Positions 36,286 to 51,260 of a DNA stretch of 64,000 nt are shown here, piece after piece. The stretch spans positions 2,111,001 to 2,175,000 of the forward strand of contig NC_134677.1 in NCBI RefSeq assembly GCF_024713945.1, read 5' to 3'. Origin of the DNA: Dermatophagoides farinae (Eukaryota > Arthropoda > Arachnida > Sarcoptiformes > Pyroglyphidae). The position numbers and the translations under genes were made by a program. The stretch's first letter is position 1. Each line of letters begins with the position of its first letter. The notes beneath the pieces were generated by a model, which saw only the letters and a list, made by a program, of their open reading frames with translations, was not told the origin of the DNA and made no database searches.

Positions 36286-39200
36286 ATGGAGATTTATTCA
36301 TCTCGTCATCGTAATCATAGTGATTCATCATCATCATCAGCATCAACTTCATTAGCAATACCGGATACAACAAAAGAACAGAATCAATCAACATCGGCAC
36401 CATCATCACCGACAAAAACACCAATTTCATTCAATGATTTTGTCAATAATAAAGATGGTAGTAGTGGTAAAACGGTTCGTTCAGTTAAATTTCCAGAAGA
36501 TCATTCCATTGTCACTGGATATCATGAAGCACCAGATCCATTTGGTAAGAAAAACAAAACAAAAAAAAAATTTTTTTTTCTTTCCATTTTATAAACATTG
36601 AATTGAAATGACTATATCGATTTTAGTTGATTTTTAGACATTTTGTATATATATAAATTGAAACTTTTTTTTTGAATCACAAATGAATAGAAAAAAAAAC
36701 GATGTAAACAATATCTGTGTATTAGTGTGTGTATTTTATTATCATCATAACATACGGAATTCCGGCCAACCAACAGAACAAACAAACATTTCGTTGTATA
36801 TAATGTAATGAACGAATGAACGAGTTACTGATGGAAAGTGGAAATGATTCATTTCTTTTTTTTATTTCTTCTTGTTATACCAATCTAATAATAATGGTGG
36901 AGAGAATTTTATTTTTCACTGTTATTACCATCATCATCATCATCATCATTATTTTCATCACTAAAAAACTTGTCTATTTAATGATGATCATCATCTTTAC
37001 TATAATCACTCCCTTGAAAGGAGGGAAAAAAATAATGTCAAAACTTTATGTTGAACTAGACTATGTTTACCGGGAAAAAATTAAGTTTATCGTCGTCTTT
37101 ATTTTTACTTTCTGGTACAAATTTCTTGAGATTCTTGAAAGTTTTTTTTCCTGATTTATCAAACATTTTAAATGTCAAAATAAAATAACCCGGTAATTTC
37201 AAATAATCATAATAGGCTGCTGTCACAATTATGATATCATTGTTGTTTTTTTTTTCATTTAATTTGACGATAAAATAGCTAATGTTGTTCAACATCGTTG
37301 ATTATAACCAGAATTGAACAGAATTTTCTCCATATGGTGAATATCGTTGTGATTATCATTATTATGGAGGAATTTGGAACATTCTTATGGAATATAACAA
37401 TATAACGATGACGACAATGAAAAAGAAGCAAAAAAGAAATAGAAAACATCAAAGCTCATAAATTACTAAAAAAAATATCCCTATATACTCTTTTGTTTTT
37501 ATTTTTCATTATACATTGATAGAATGTGTAAAAAAAGGCAAAAAAAAGAAGAAAAAAAAAGCGAAAACAAAAAAATAATTCTTGCATTTCTAGGCCAAAC
37601 AAACAATCGTAAACAAAAATGCAACGGCAGTAGCAACGGCAACAAGAAAATAAACATCATTTTGGGAGAGAAAAAAAAAGTTGAGACACACACACACACA
37701 CACACTTTATAGACGCTAGAATTCATTGAAAATATGAACCCTATGAACAACAACAACAAAATTGTAATGGCAACATTCTTTTTTTTCACCACATTTACGT
37801 CATTCAATTTTATTTTTTATTCATTTTGGTTCTTTATTTTCATTATTATTTTTGTTGAGCAAAAATATTCACAACAACAACAACAACCACAACAACAACA
37901 ACAACAACAGCAACGACGACGACGACGACGACAGAAAAAAAATGAAACATTCCGAGAAAAAACATTGAATAAATTGGAGAAAAAATTCATCCTAAATAAT
38001 AAAAAAAAAAAATGAGAGATTCCAAACATAATTTGAAACTGTGTTAGCGTGCAAACAAATTTATTGTGGACATAATATAAAAGTATTAAATAAAACTTGG
38101 TGCAAAAAAAAAGAATTGTTTACTTTTGACCATCCATTATAAATGGAAAAAAAAGATTCAATGGATTCAAATGAATAAACTGAATATTTTGATTGCTATT
38201 TAATGGATATGTATTATTATGGTGATTAAGTTTGTTTTTCATTCATAAAATTCACCACCACCAGTCATCATAATTATTATCATGATGCTAATGGATTCAT
38301 TTAATTCATTCATTCGATTATTTTTCCAGAATTTCTGAATATTTTAATTACACATTAATACCCAAATTAAATAATTCTGAGAATTTATTTTTTTTTTCAT
38401 CACACGATCATTATAATTCAAGTGAAAAAACGATACAATAATGATGAACGAATATAGAAAAAAAACATCAACATTATCATCACCATCATCATTATAATGG
38501 GTTATCTCCATCATCTTCTTTTATCTTTTATTTCTGAAGCGCAAATTCTCCGAGGGAAAATTTTTAAATTTAATTTTAATTCAATACGTAGGCTCCATAC
38601 AATACATCTATCCATTCATTCATTCTACGCTTTTGGAAACATTTTGTTTTTTTGTTCTTTCTGTTTCTTTTGTTGTTGTTGTTGTTGTCGTCGTTGATTG
38701 AATTTTTTTTCTTTCTATTGATTACTTGTCATGTTTACATTTTCAATCGATTACTTTTGGTTCGGTTCGGTTGTTTGTTATTCGGTATAATCAATAAATC
38801 AGTATATTCCATTATAGCAATAATATGAAGGAAAAACCAAATTCATTAGTTTATTTTCAGGCAGGCAAGCAGGCAGGCAAGAATCAATCAAAAACATTGG
38901 ATTTTTTTTTTTGGTTTTGACATTTTACTATTGTTTTTTCTCTCTGTGTGTGTGTGCGATTGAAAAAACTAATTTCATTTTTTCTTTCTTTTTTTTACTG
39001 AGTAACGTGTATCAAATATGAAATGAAATGATTTTGTTGCCAATAAAGAAAAAAAAATCGAAATTGAAATTCAAACATTTTCACTGGAATCATATTTTGT
39101 CACTATTCTTCCTTCTATTTTTTTTTTTTTTGATTTCCATACAATGATTTGAAAATAGGAAGGAAATGATTATGTTGCTATTAACATTGAATGTAACATC

Positions 39201-42200
39201 ACATATTCATTTTATCATCAATGCTTATTCCTCTTTTTTTTTCTTATTCATTTTTTTTCCACACAAAATAGCTACAGCTGATCAAGAAGAAGATGATCAA
39301 GATCTGGATTCCATTATGAATGCATTCAAAAACGCATGTGCCAAACAAAATATTGAGCCAATACCAAGTGTTTTGGAACAAATCAAGGTAAATTTTTTAT
39401 TTTTGTTTACATTGCCTATGGCTTGATATAAATTTCATTGTGATGAACGAAAACAAAACATGGAAAAAAACATTTTTTGTTCTAATTCAAAGACACACAA
39501 ACCAAAAAAAAAGCAGTAACACACGCAATTCAAAATTTTTAAAAAAAACCGATGAAATATAGAATAAAATTCCAAAATAACACAATATACAATCTTATTA
39601 TTTTTTTCATTCATTCATTCATTCATCCATTTCTTTTTATTCTTTTCATCATTTTTAATATTGTTATTGTAGAATTTCAAATCGATTCGTGTACGGGCAC
39701 AGGATCTAATACTTCGTGGTAAGTGAATTTTTATGTTACTTTTTTTAAAAAAAAAAATTTTCATTTCAAATTGTTTTTCAACTCTCATCAATCGATCATT
39801 ATTTTTATTATTATTATTATTGTGCGAAACATGCAGTAAATTTTTTTCCAATAAAAAAATTCAATTTTTACAACAAAAAAAACAGAGGTATTACACACAC
39901 ATGCGTCAACACAAATAAAATGTTCTGTGAATGATTTTAAAATGGAAAAAAAACAACTGAATGGCCTCAAAACTTTACCTATTTTTTTTTTGTTTAGTAA
40001 AATAGGACTATTCTGACCACATATACGTTTATAATAATTAATGAGAACGTGACGTTTAACGAAAAAAAATGATGATGATGATGATGAAAAGTTTTTTTTT
40101 AATTAACGGATCAACGAAAATAGAAAGAGAAAGCAAAACAAAAAAAATCCTGTTCGCGCCCTGTTCATGAACATGTGAGTATATGTGTTTCATGGTAATT
40201 AGTTTCCGTTATCTAATTTTATCGTCATTTGATTTTCACTATGTTCTATGTACAGTGATAATTGGTAAACAGGACAAACTTTTTTTTGTGTGTGTGTTTT
40301 TTGAAACGAGAAAACTGTTTTTTTTCAAGAATAAACAAACACAAGCAAACAAAATAATGATGATTTGACAAATGACGACAATGTTGACAAAAATATTGTC
40401 ATTGTTATTGACGGTTTATACATACATTATGTGTGTATATATATGATTATTAGGGTGTTGATAATTTATTTACAAAAAAAAAAAAATCTGGCCTTGATAT
40501 GTTGCCATTATAACTCATCAAATATAAAGACAGACAGTTAAAATTCTGGTTATTTATTCTGGTTTAATTATTATTCGTTTGATTTACATGATGACTAACA
40601 GGAATTTCAAAGTTACAGAATAATTTATCGTTATCAAATAGCTAAAACAACATGTCCAAAATTTTCCATCTTTTGTTATTTTTTTTTTTGCATACATTTC
40701 ATTATAATAACTAACACATTTTATCTTTGGCGTTCGTGTGTGTGTGTGTGTGTGTGGGTATGTGTGAATTATAATCACTTGAATATGGATCGACATGTCG
40801 TACTTTATAGCTAGTCCAGAAAAAGAGTAAGAGAGAGTGGGTGATCCACAACTTTTACATTTATAGTATCTCCATTTATAACACTGAACCAAGTTAAATG
40901 GAGATAAATGATGAAGAAAAAACTCACCATGTGTGTGTGTAACAAACTTTTTGTCTCTCTTGGTTCTTGAAAAAAAATGGGAAATGAAAGTTGAAATAAG
41001 TTTTAGAATTAAATTTTCACGTTTACAATTCTATGGTTGTGTTCCAACAGCATGATTATCATTTTTTCTGGTATAAATTTAGCACATTTTTTTCGGATAT
41101 CCATTTATGCTTTTAACTCGATCACCGGCCATCATCACCACCATCAACACAAAATTTACCATTCACTATAAGAATGTGCATTATTTTCACATGTCACAAA
41201 TATCTCCAAAAAAAATTAATGATATGTCGATTTCAATGAAGAAAAAAAAATGAAACTCTTATTAATTATTGAATCAAATTCCATTATCCCTTATGAAAGC
41301 GATTATTATTGAGAGCTATTGAGAGAGAAAGAAAGGGAGAAAAGGAAAAAAATTGTCAAAAAAACCCTGGCTAACTCTGTCATCATCGTTTTGGGTATCA
41401 GGGGCATAAATGATAAATTTTTCTATCCATTCTTAATTTGATTATTATTGTTCAATTGAGATTTGTACAGCATTCTCAAGCCATATTATTCTGTATGAAG
41501 AATTTTTTTTTTCTTCAACAATAAAAAAAATGAATGAATTTGAAACTTGAATAAAAATGCACACATTGGATATGATAAGTAAACACATTTTTTTTCTTTG
41601 TTAGAATTTGGAAAAAAATATCAATACTGATGCTATTGTTTGCATCAAATTTCAGGACGCTTTTTTTCGTCGTTCAAGTTGTTGGTTGTGCTGTTGTGTT
41701 CAGTTTTGTTATCTACTTTCATCTTCGATTCTTTGAAAGCAGAAAAAAAATTTGTTTTTCAAAGAAATTCACCAAAAAAAAAGAAAAACAAAACCAAAGG
41801 CATTCCATTTGTTTGGAATCAGTAAAAAAACCCAAGAATAAAATGGATGAATACACACACACACACACACACACTTACTGCTATAATGTTGTTGTTGTTT
41901 TTTTTGACAGAATGTCTTTTCGTCAACATTACTTGCAAAAAACGCTATTGGATTATCGATGAAAAGAAATTTTCAAAGTTCAATTCTTTAATCTTATTAT
42001 TAATATTTCGTTGCCTAGAATAGAAGAGAAGATTTCAAGATTTTTTCCTTTTAATGGTCAAATATTACATTTTTTGATCAATTTGACCAGAAAATGCGCG
42101 CAAACACAGTCTGAATTCTAAAAATCTTTATTAATCCAAATCAGAAATTTCAATCAAATGATGAAAAAAATTTTAAATTTTAATTTTAAATGATCATAAT

Positions 42201-45200
42201 CATCATCATCATAAATTTCATTTCGTAAGAATCGTAAATCGTTAAAATAATCGATGCCATTTCGTTTTTTTTTTTTGTTTGTAATAAATTTATTTTATAG
42301 TTTATTTATATTGTCATAGAATTCGTTTTTTTTTCTAAAACTAGTAACAAACAAACAAACAAAATCGATACGGAATTTTTTTTTTACTTTTTCGTGTGTT
42401 GTGTGTAATAATAATGGCTATCGATCTTATTTTTTCTTTGGCCACCTTTGCTATCATCATCATTATTGTTATTATGACTAGCTCTCAAAATTCATTGTGA
42501 ACCGAAATTCTTGTTGAAATTGGGACACATTTTTTTTTTTGGCCGAAATAATAATTCTGGCCATTTTATTTTTCATCATTTAATATCATATATCCAGTAA
42601 GAATGTTAACGATAAAAAAAAATCAATTTAATCCGCTTCATTTATTCTGATGATGATTGTGCTGCTTGTGACGACGCTGACAACAGACACATGTCCATGA
42701 AATTTTATCCAATCGAACGCATAATATAAAAGTATATTTGCATTTCATTCGTTCTCTCTAGTTTCCTTTTCTCTCTATGTCAGCAAAAGACATTCCATTC
42801 ATTCAATACAATTTCATTTCATTCAAAGTTGATTTAGATTGAATTCCAAACCTAACGAAGAGAAAAAAAATCGCCTTTACAAACTTTTTTTTGTCAATTG
42901 AAAAAGAAAAGTAAGAAAAAAAAATTTCAAATATGACAGTATTACGATAATTGACAAGAAGCATAAGAAGAAGAAGAAAAAAAAAGAGGAAAAGTTTAGT
43001 GCACAAAACAGTCAGTCATCAGTCGTCAATAGTTAATAATAATGAAAAAGAAGAAAAATTTCAATACAAACGTCAAAAGAAAAAAAAAGAGGAGAAAACT
43101 AAGAAAAAAATGAAAATTATCACATGTTCCATGTTCCAAAAGAGGGGAAAAAAAGAAGAAGAAAAAGAAAAATGTTCAGAATAAATGTTTCATTTTAATA
43201 TTTGATAAGATCTGAATTTGGTTAATGATGTTGATGAAGATGATGATTCTTTTACTAATGTGAGATAGTCGTTGATGTGATAATCAACTATCAACGATGT
43301 GAAAGACAAACATACACACACACACACACACACATTTCATTTCATTTTTGTGTTCAAGCATTAATGAACTTTAATTTTTTTTTTTCTTTTCTTTCTTCCG
43401 TTTTTGCGCTTGTGAGTTTGTGTGTTGAGTCTGAATAATAAATGATGACTAAAAAACATGAACAGCCAAAAAAAAAGTAAGAACAAAAAATGTGAATCAG
43501 AAAAAAAAGGTTTTCTTTTCTTAAAATGTGAAAATCATTATACAAAAAAGAAAAAAATTGACAACAGCAGTCGCTGTTGTTGTCGTTGTTGTTGTGGAAT
43601 TTTATATAATACAACATGAATATAAACATGAAAAAAAGAGACAAAATTTTATAAATGAACAAAAAATGCCTGACATATGTTTGTGTATATGCAAAGAAGA
43701 AGAATAAATAAATTCTGTTTTTGTTTCCTGATTTTTCAGCTGAATTTTTTTTCCGTTTTTGTCTGCAATTCTGTGTTTCATTTAAATTTGTGAAAATTTT
43801 GTTTTGATTAAAAAAAATGCCAACAGATCAACAAAGGGAACGAAAATTCGACTAAAAATCGAACAAACCAAATTATAAATTTGTTTTTTTCGACAAATGG
43901 TTTTCAATCAATTTGAATAAATATCCAAAAATGTTTTATTTCGATTTTCGATACAAATTTGGCTGAACCGAAAATTTTAAATGTCATCGATTCCAATCCT
44001 TTTATTCGATAGTTTCAACTACTTATTCGACTACAGAATTTATGGATAACTTTACTTAGCTTCGATAAGATAAAACTTGAAAAGCTCCATTAAATAATGA
44101 TGTTATGAAAAGAACTAATAGTCAAAAATAAAGTTGATGATGATTTATGATTCTTTATATATTCATGTTTATTGGCATTTTTCTTCATCGATGATGATTA
44201 TGTCAAATAATGGACAAACTTTTATAACGAAAATCGATTTATTCACATTGATCGTAATTCTAGTTTTTGGTTGTTGATTTTTTTTTGACTTTTTTGTATG
44301 AACATGACAAAAAAATTTATATATCTTTCCAATATCTAATTCCATTCTGTTTCCATTTCATCAAACAATAGGAAAAAAATTGGATCCACATCATTGTGAA
44401 GCATTGGAAGAGATTCTAAAACGTGTTCTTTTCCGTCTTATTGATCTTGATTCATGTGATCTTGATTGTGACGTAAGTTTATATTTTCATTCTTTTTTTT
44501 GTATTGATTGGTTGCATCACAGAGACAAAGCAAAAAAATCAAGATATAACTAATTCCTAGTGGAAGGCTAGAAGCAATTTTGCCAAATTCTTAGCATTTA
44601 TTTGCTTTAGAATTCATTGTCATCATCATCATAATCATAATAATGATAGCAATATTGGAAAAAAAACTAATCTTCCTTTGTTGAATGTCTATTATTGTTA
44701 TTATCATCATCATCATCATCATTTTTTTTCTTTTTTTTTATATAACTATAACTAGGGTGCTTCGGCTTTGTTCGATATGATTGAATTTTATGAATCGGCA
44801 TCACATTTGTCCATTGCCAATAATAAATCAATCGGTATCATTGGATGGCAAGCATTGTGTCGTGCATTGAAAAAAGTAAGCATATAATGATGATGTTGAT
44901 TCAGTACAGTCACTACAATTAATTCATTTTTTACCATTTCCTTTTCATATTTGAAAATATTTTTGCATCAATAGACATCATGTTTACAATATTTGGATCT
45001 TAGTAATACAGGCCTAAATGAACAAATATTACTTTTTATGGGTCGTACTATTCGTGTTGGTTCACATCTGGTCACCTTACATTTAGAAAATGCAGGTCTT
45101 TTCGGAAGACGTTTGGCAATATTAGGTAATAAAAATAATAATAATTCATAGTATCATTTCCGTTCAGTAAAATAATAATGATTTATTACTCCTACTACTA

Positions 45201-47096
45201 CTACTACTACTACCATAACGATACCAAAATACAGTATCATCAATAAAATTCAACACTAGTTTACGTGAATTATATTTGGGTGAAAATAAGATCGGTTCAG
45301 CTGATTGTGTTCAAATTGGAAATCTATTACGTGGGAATAGCATTCTTAATGTATTGGATCTAAGAAATAATTTCATTCAAGACACTGGTCTAGATCATAT
45401 TTGTGAAGGTCTTGCACATCAACCATTAACCGCTGCTTCCAGTTCAATGTTTAGCCTATTTGATCCATCCAAATCACAAACAAATAATTTAATGTCACAA
45501 AATATTGGTATTTTGATACTAAATCTTAGTAATAATCAACTTTCAAGTAGAGCTATGAATAGATTGGCTCAAACATTGGTAAATAAATTTTTTTTTATTA
45601 TTATTTTTGCATTTTTATTTATGATGTCTGATGTATATTTGCATCAAAACAAATAGGAAAAAGTCAAGTGCTAATGTATTTATTTATTTTACCATTTTTT
45701 TTAATTAAAAAACAAAGTCTCAATGTCGATCATTGATCGGTCTGGATTTATCATACAATTCTCTTGGCGATGAAGGTGTTTTAATCCTCAAAGAAGGTTT
45801 ATTACAATCAAAAACGCTCAAATATTTGAATTTATCATCTACTTACATCACAAATGAAGGTAAATATATAACGAAACTGGATTTTCCCATCTGATTTTAA
45901 AGATTAATCAATTTTTTCTTGGAAAAATAGGCGCCATAGCTATCGCTGATATTATTCGTAATAATAGCATATTGACAACGATCGATCTAAGTTTGAATGA
46001 CATTGGTTTGGATGGTGTCATAGCATTACGTGATGCGATAAGAATGAACAAACATATTATACGATTGGCATTCGTACCACAAAATGATGGCCAACATTTA
46101 CAGAGAGAATTGCAACAATTATTTGAAGAAATCGATAGCTATTGTAGCGAACATTGTATCGAATACAGATTGGATGACTTTGATTTCATTATAAACGGAT
46201 TTTTACGTAGTGATATTTCCGTCTATCAAGAAATTGAAAATGATATTGATGATGAAAATAAAGAAAATGAAAATAACTTTTATACCTGTGATAGTACGAT
46301 TCAAATTGAAACTGCGGATGAAGATAATAATAATAATTCCAATATTAACATTGGTAAAAAACCATTTTTAGCACGTACATCCAGTTTAGGATCATGGGAA
46401 CGACCAGTAAAATCAGGACGTTTTAGTGTTTCACCAGTTGATGCGGCAAATAATAATAATGATAATAAAAATGAAAATGACCAATCAAACATTGATATTA
46501 ATTCCACTTCATTACAAATCAAAGTTGAACATGATAATGATGATAATCAAAATTTAATGATCATCCAGTCGACAATAGGATCAACATTGGAGAATCGAAC
46601 TTATAGCTCAGAAGAAGAAGAAGGTTCAGACCTATCTGAACAGGAAACAGATACGTTATCAGAATTACCGACATGTTTTAAAAATAAAAATCGTTTACAG
46701 CCACCATCACGATCATTTAGGAGAATGAGTTCACCTGCTATTTCCGTTACTGGCTTGTTGAAACCACAAAAACCTAAGCCGAATCTAACATTGAAATTAT
46801 CTGGTAATTTAGAAAGTCTTGATCTCAAAAGTTCGTTGCCTTTATCACCAACATTCTTTGCCAAATTCGGTACGTTTTTTACAATAAATGTGTTGTTGTT
46901 GCCCTAATCATCATCATTATTATTTTTATTTTCAGATTTTTCCGATATATCGTTATTACGTTTACCAGCTGATGTGGAAGAAATCATTTCAAATATTGAT
47001 TATTCCATTTCTGATGATCTTATATTTCAATTTGAAAAATTTTATTGCGATAAACCGTCCAAACATGAAAAACAACAACAACAATGTGTATGCTAA
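36286..47096 (+). CDS. PPP1R37: PPP1R37-like leucine-rich-repeat PP1 regulator
   Basis: PPP1R37 (LRRC68) binds and inhibits protein phosphatase 1. Ten exons keep phase and encode 792 residues: 36286-36544, 39272-39387, 39673-39718, 44372-44472, 44756-44875, 44975-45125, 45235-45578, 45718-45859, 45931-46869 and 46936-47096. Residues 65-69 (RSVKF, then PED) form an RVxF-type PP1-docking site, placed as in the family. Next comes the conserved helix DSIMNAFKNACAKQNIEPIP, then a tandem leucine-rich-repeat domain from about 140 to 480. Good anchors are GASALFDMIEFYESASHL, TSCLQYLDLSNT, ELYLGENKIGS, VLDLRNNFIQDTGL and GLDLSYNSLGDEGV. The C-terminal 300 residues are disordered, Asn/Asp/Glu/Ser-rich, with SSEEEEGSDLSEQETDT. 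The repeat domain is interrupted by a Ser/Asn-rich insertion within exon 7. The total is somewhat longer than the vertebrate protein because of this tail. AATAAA at 47210-47215 lies 114 bases after the stop. Confidence 0.9.
36545..39271 (+). other. intron 1 of the PPP1R37-like gene
   Basis: 2.7 kb between TTTG|GTAAGA and AAAATAG|CTACAG. It contains CAA/CGA tracts near 37870-37935 that translate as poly-Q/R but have no splice signals. I see no exon. Confidence 0.7.
39719..44371 (+). other. intron 3 of the PPP1R37-like gene
   Basis: 4.65 kb between CGTG|GTAAGT and CAATAG|GAAAAA, filled with A/T runs and (TG)n and (CA)n tracts. I see no nested gene. Confidence 0.7.
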
Positions 47097-48101
47097 TGAG
47101 AAGAATATAGAGAAAATGAACACATTTAATTTTGACATTTTAATTCAAGTTAATTTAACAATGGAGCGTGAATTGTCCATGTGGACATTTTGCGCGAGAT
47201 AAAGTAAGAAATAAATAAAAAAAATGTGTCATTTAAAAGCACACATCACCATTATTCTTGCTCAAATATTCTTCTTTGTTCTTTGTGGATGAAGCAACAA
47301 CAACAACAACAACAAAAAGAACAATATACACATGGGCTAAATGAAGAATATTGTTAAGACGAAACATTGATATTTATGACAGACAAGCATACACAAAAAC
47401 ACATTAAATTGAAAACTAATTGAAAATATGATGATTTACCTTCCTGTTCTTGTCTGTCACTGGTTTATATTACAGATTTTTTTTATCAAAATAACAAAGC
47501 TCAAAATCAAAATTAATGAGATTCCACACACAAAACAAAAAAAAAAACGAGAGGAGTAAGAAGAAAAATAAGAATGAAAAAAAAAGATTAGTCTCATTTC
47601 ATTGTAAACACTGATATATATAGTCTTTCAACAGCATACACACACACACACACATAGACTGATTGATTATTATTATTATTCTTAATACTTCCAAAATGAA
47701 AATAAACAAACGAAAAAAAAATATGTAATTTGCATGATAATAATAATAATAATGATGATGTTGTTGTTATTCTTGTTGTTGTTGTTATAATTATTATTTT
47801 TTTTTCTTGGTCCGGAATATTATATTATATTATATCATAAGAATCTTTATATAGTCAGATTTTCTTTATTCACTGGATAATTTTAATCACTGTTTACACA
47901 ATTCTTATTATTATTATTATGATTATGTTATCGTTAATACACTGTCCAGGTCACACAATGGATTAAAAGATAATTTTTTCCTGTTGATTGATGAATAAAT
48001 ATTTTGATTTTTTTTTTGTATTTTTTTGGTACTTGTATGAATGAATGAATCAATGAAAAGAATGAATGGATTCAATTTAAAATCAGCAATTTTTGCACAA
48101 A

Positions 48102-48157
48102 TGCCATCTATTGACTGAAAATGACAATGCAGCTTCAATTCATTCAAATAGATGGCA
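48102..48157. repeat. 11-bp inverted repeat with GCCATCT core
   Basis: TGCCATCTATT (48102-48112) and its exact reverse complement AATAGATGGCA (48147-48157) are separated by 34 bases. The GCCAT core resembles the Pho/YY1 site, so it could be a paired binding site; that is an inference. Confidence 0.45.
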
Positions 48158-51100
48158 GGTTTTTGCATAAACAAGTAAACAAACATTTTAAACAAGAATT
48201 TTTAAATTTTCATTATATTATTATTGGAACTGAAAATGCAAACATCTGGTCATTTTTTGATGAAAATTTCTTTAATTTTATTTTCTGAATTGAAACGAAA
48301 AACCTTGACGCAACATAAATACAAAAATGAAAAGAATTCGAATAGGAAAAAGAAAATTTGCCAAAAAAAAAAATGAATGAATGAATGTCATCATACACAT
48401 ATAAACAGAAAAATTTTCTTCAAAAAAAAAACAATAATAATTATCTTTGAAGAAGTTATTCTAATACACACACACACACACTCACTTGACAGCTATTTCA
48501 ATGCAATTCTCCATTCAATTCATTCATTTTCATTTACAGAAAAAGCTTCTGTTAGTCAAAACACAATATTTCATTTCCACCATCATTATCATCATCATCA
48601 TCATCATTATCAACATCATAAACGTTTTTTTTGTTTACACCTGTTGTTGTATTGTTTCATGTGTGTATAAAAATGGGGTTTTTGTTTTGTATCAATAAAA
48701 AAAGAGGATGCGTCAAAAATTGTTCAAATCGAATCTAATTTGGTGTTTTTTTTCTGTTCATGGAATAGAAAAAAAAAATTCGAATCAATCAAGTGAACAA
48801 CAACAATAACAACAACAACAACGAAAACGACAAATTAACAAACAAATGTGTATCATTTTTTTCGATTTTTGATTTTCAAAATCCTTGGATTTCAATCAAA
48901 CAATTGTTTTTTGTTTACCTGTTGTTTGTTGCCATTAATTATAATGACGGATTCGAAAAAAAAACAAGACAAACAAGGTTCAAGATCTGCTCTCTTATTT
49001 CATTTGTCTACATTTTATTCATTCATTCATTCAATCAATTAATTTAATTATAAATCAAGTTTAGTATATAGAGTCCACTATAAATGATAAAACGTTAACA
49101 TATCGATCATTATTGATCGATCGGAATTATATAGATCAACAAACAAAACGAAAATTGAAGGTTTCACGTTCCTGTCTGGTACTCACATCTCAATCATCAT
49201 CATCATCATAATCATTATTATCGTGGATTTTTTTTTTGATTGAAATTTAAATTGAATTCCAAGTAAAAAAAAAATTTCAATTTATTTTTCTGTTTAAATA
49301 CAGGAAGAAAAAAAATGGCCATAAAATTAACTGGTAAAAAATTCAATTCTAAATTAATAGATATTTTTAGATGAATGACCCAATGGATTGTGTGTGATCA
49401 ACAAAAACAACAACAGCAGCAACAAGTGTGCTTTATGGATTTTCGGTTATTATGATTTGAAATATACATTGGCTAAATACCAAATCCCGAATCTCGATTT
49501 ACATTTTTCATATCACTATATACAGTTAACATCTTTGAATTGGTTGGTTTTTTAGGCCAAAAATCATCATCATCATCATCATCGTCGTCATAATCATCAT
49601 TAAGACGGTTCGAGAAAAAAAAACCTAGCTAACAGCTATGTTTAAGTATGGCACCAATAATAACAAGTAAGCGATTTTTGAAATTTTTTTTTATTGCACT
49701 TTTTTTCCATATATATTCAATATGGCTATTCGGTTCGGTTAAAACCAAAAAAAAAAACAATCACTGAAAAGAGATGAAAAGACCGGTCAAATCATCACTA
49801 TGAAAATTTTCTTGTTCTTGTTGGTTGGTTGATCTTTTTTTTTTCTCTCTCTCTCTCTCTCTCTCTCTTTCAGCGATTCGTGACAACGTAATTTAATTAA
49901 ATATTATTAGCTAAAATAAATAATGGCTATAAGCAAATCGAAATCATCATCATCAGAGATTTTTTTTCTGTTTTGTTTTTAGCCAGTGAATAAGGATGTG
50001 ATGAGATGAGATGAGATGAGATGGATGGATACGATGTGATCATTTCCCATACGCCATTTTTATTTCTTTTTTTTTGGCCAATTCAAATGTAATCGGTGAT
50101 GTTTCGATGATTAGAACTCATCGGCTATCAAGTCATTTAAAAACAAAAAATTTTACAAACAAACAAAAATTAATCGGAAAAAATTTTTCGATTAATTTTT
50201 TTTTATTTTATTTTTCAATTTTGATCGAATATACCCTTTCTTGGAATTTTCACATATTATCATTATCATTTATTCATGTTAAACGATTTTTGAATATGTT
50301 GATTGATCATGATCGAAAGATGATGAACATCATAACAACAACAACAACAAAATTCATCGAATCAAAATTTCATTGAAACATTAAATAAGTAATTAAATTC
50401 GCATTTGGATTGGAATGTGTTGTATTTGTTTTTTGTCTTTTTTTCGCCAATCGATGTACAATATATGAAACAACAGCAAAATCAATAGATTGGTGAACAT
50501 AGGATTTCAGCAACAACAGCAGCAGCAAAATATTATTTCCAACAATTACAGTAGACATTTCGTTCCAATCGTTTAGATCGATGATAATCTTATTATCATC
50601 ATCATGATGCATAAAATGAATGTTAATTAAATGAATATAACCTATATTCATGTTGACTGCATTTTTATGCATCATCTTTACCCGTTAAAACGTTGTTACA
50701 CAATTAGACTTTTTTTTGATTATAAATTGAAAAAAATAAACGGGAAAATACATTAAATTTAATTAGAAGAAAAAAAATCAAGAGAAAACATTTTCAATCA
50801 CATTAAAGTTCAATGTTTTCATTGAATCCATCATGGCTGGAATCGAAGCAACATATATATCAGCAAAAAAAAACAGTATTGATGATCTGTCTGATTTTTG
50901 TTGTTGATGTTGATTTTTTTTTTCAATTTCAAATATTCAATTTTTTTCTGCAAAACAAGAGTTCAACAGACTAATGAGGAATCGATTTTCTAAGAAGCGA
51001 TAAAAAAAAATTGGCTCAAAATGATAGCTAGATAGATGTAACGGATTATAGGATTTTTTTTTATTCTTTAATCGTTATCAAATTAGACAGTGTGATATAG

Positions 51101-51179
51101 AGATTTTTAGTTATTAACAGATAAATCCCCTACAAACGGATTGAGTATCACCTGTATACAATAATAATGATTATGATGA

Positions 51180-51180
<1 letters not shown>

Positions 51181-51257
<77 letters not shown>
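51181..51257. repeat. (TG)38 microsatellite
   Basis: A perfect TG tract of 77 bases, the longest in the window. Such tracts can adopt Z-DNA and are length-variable. Confidence 0.95.

Positions 51258-51260
<3 letters not shown>

Noticed and set aside
37734-38015. Gln/Arg-rich plus-strand frame
   Set aside because: A CAA/CGA repeat within the first intron of the PPP1R37-like gene, without acceptor or donor.
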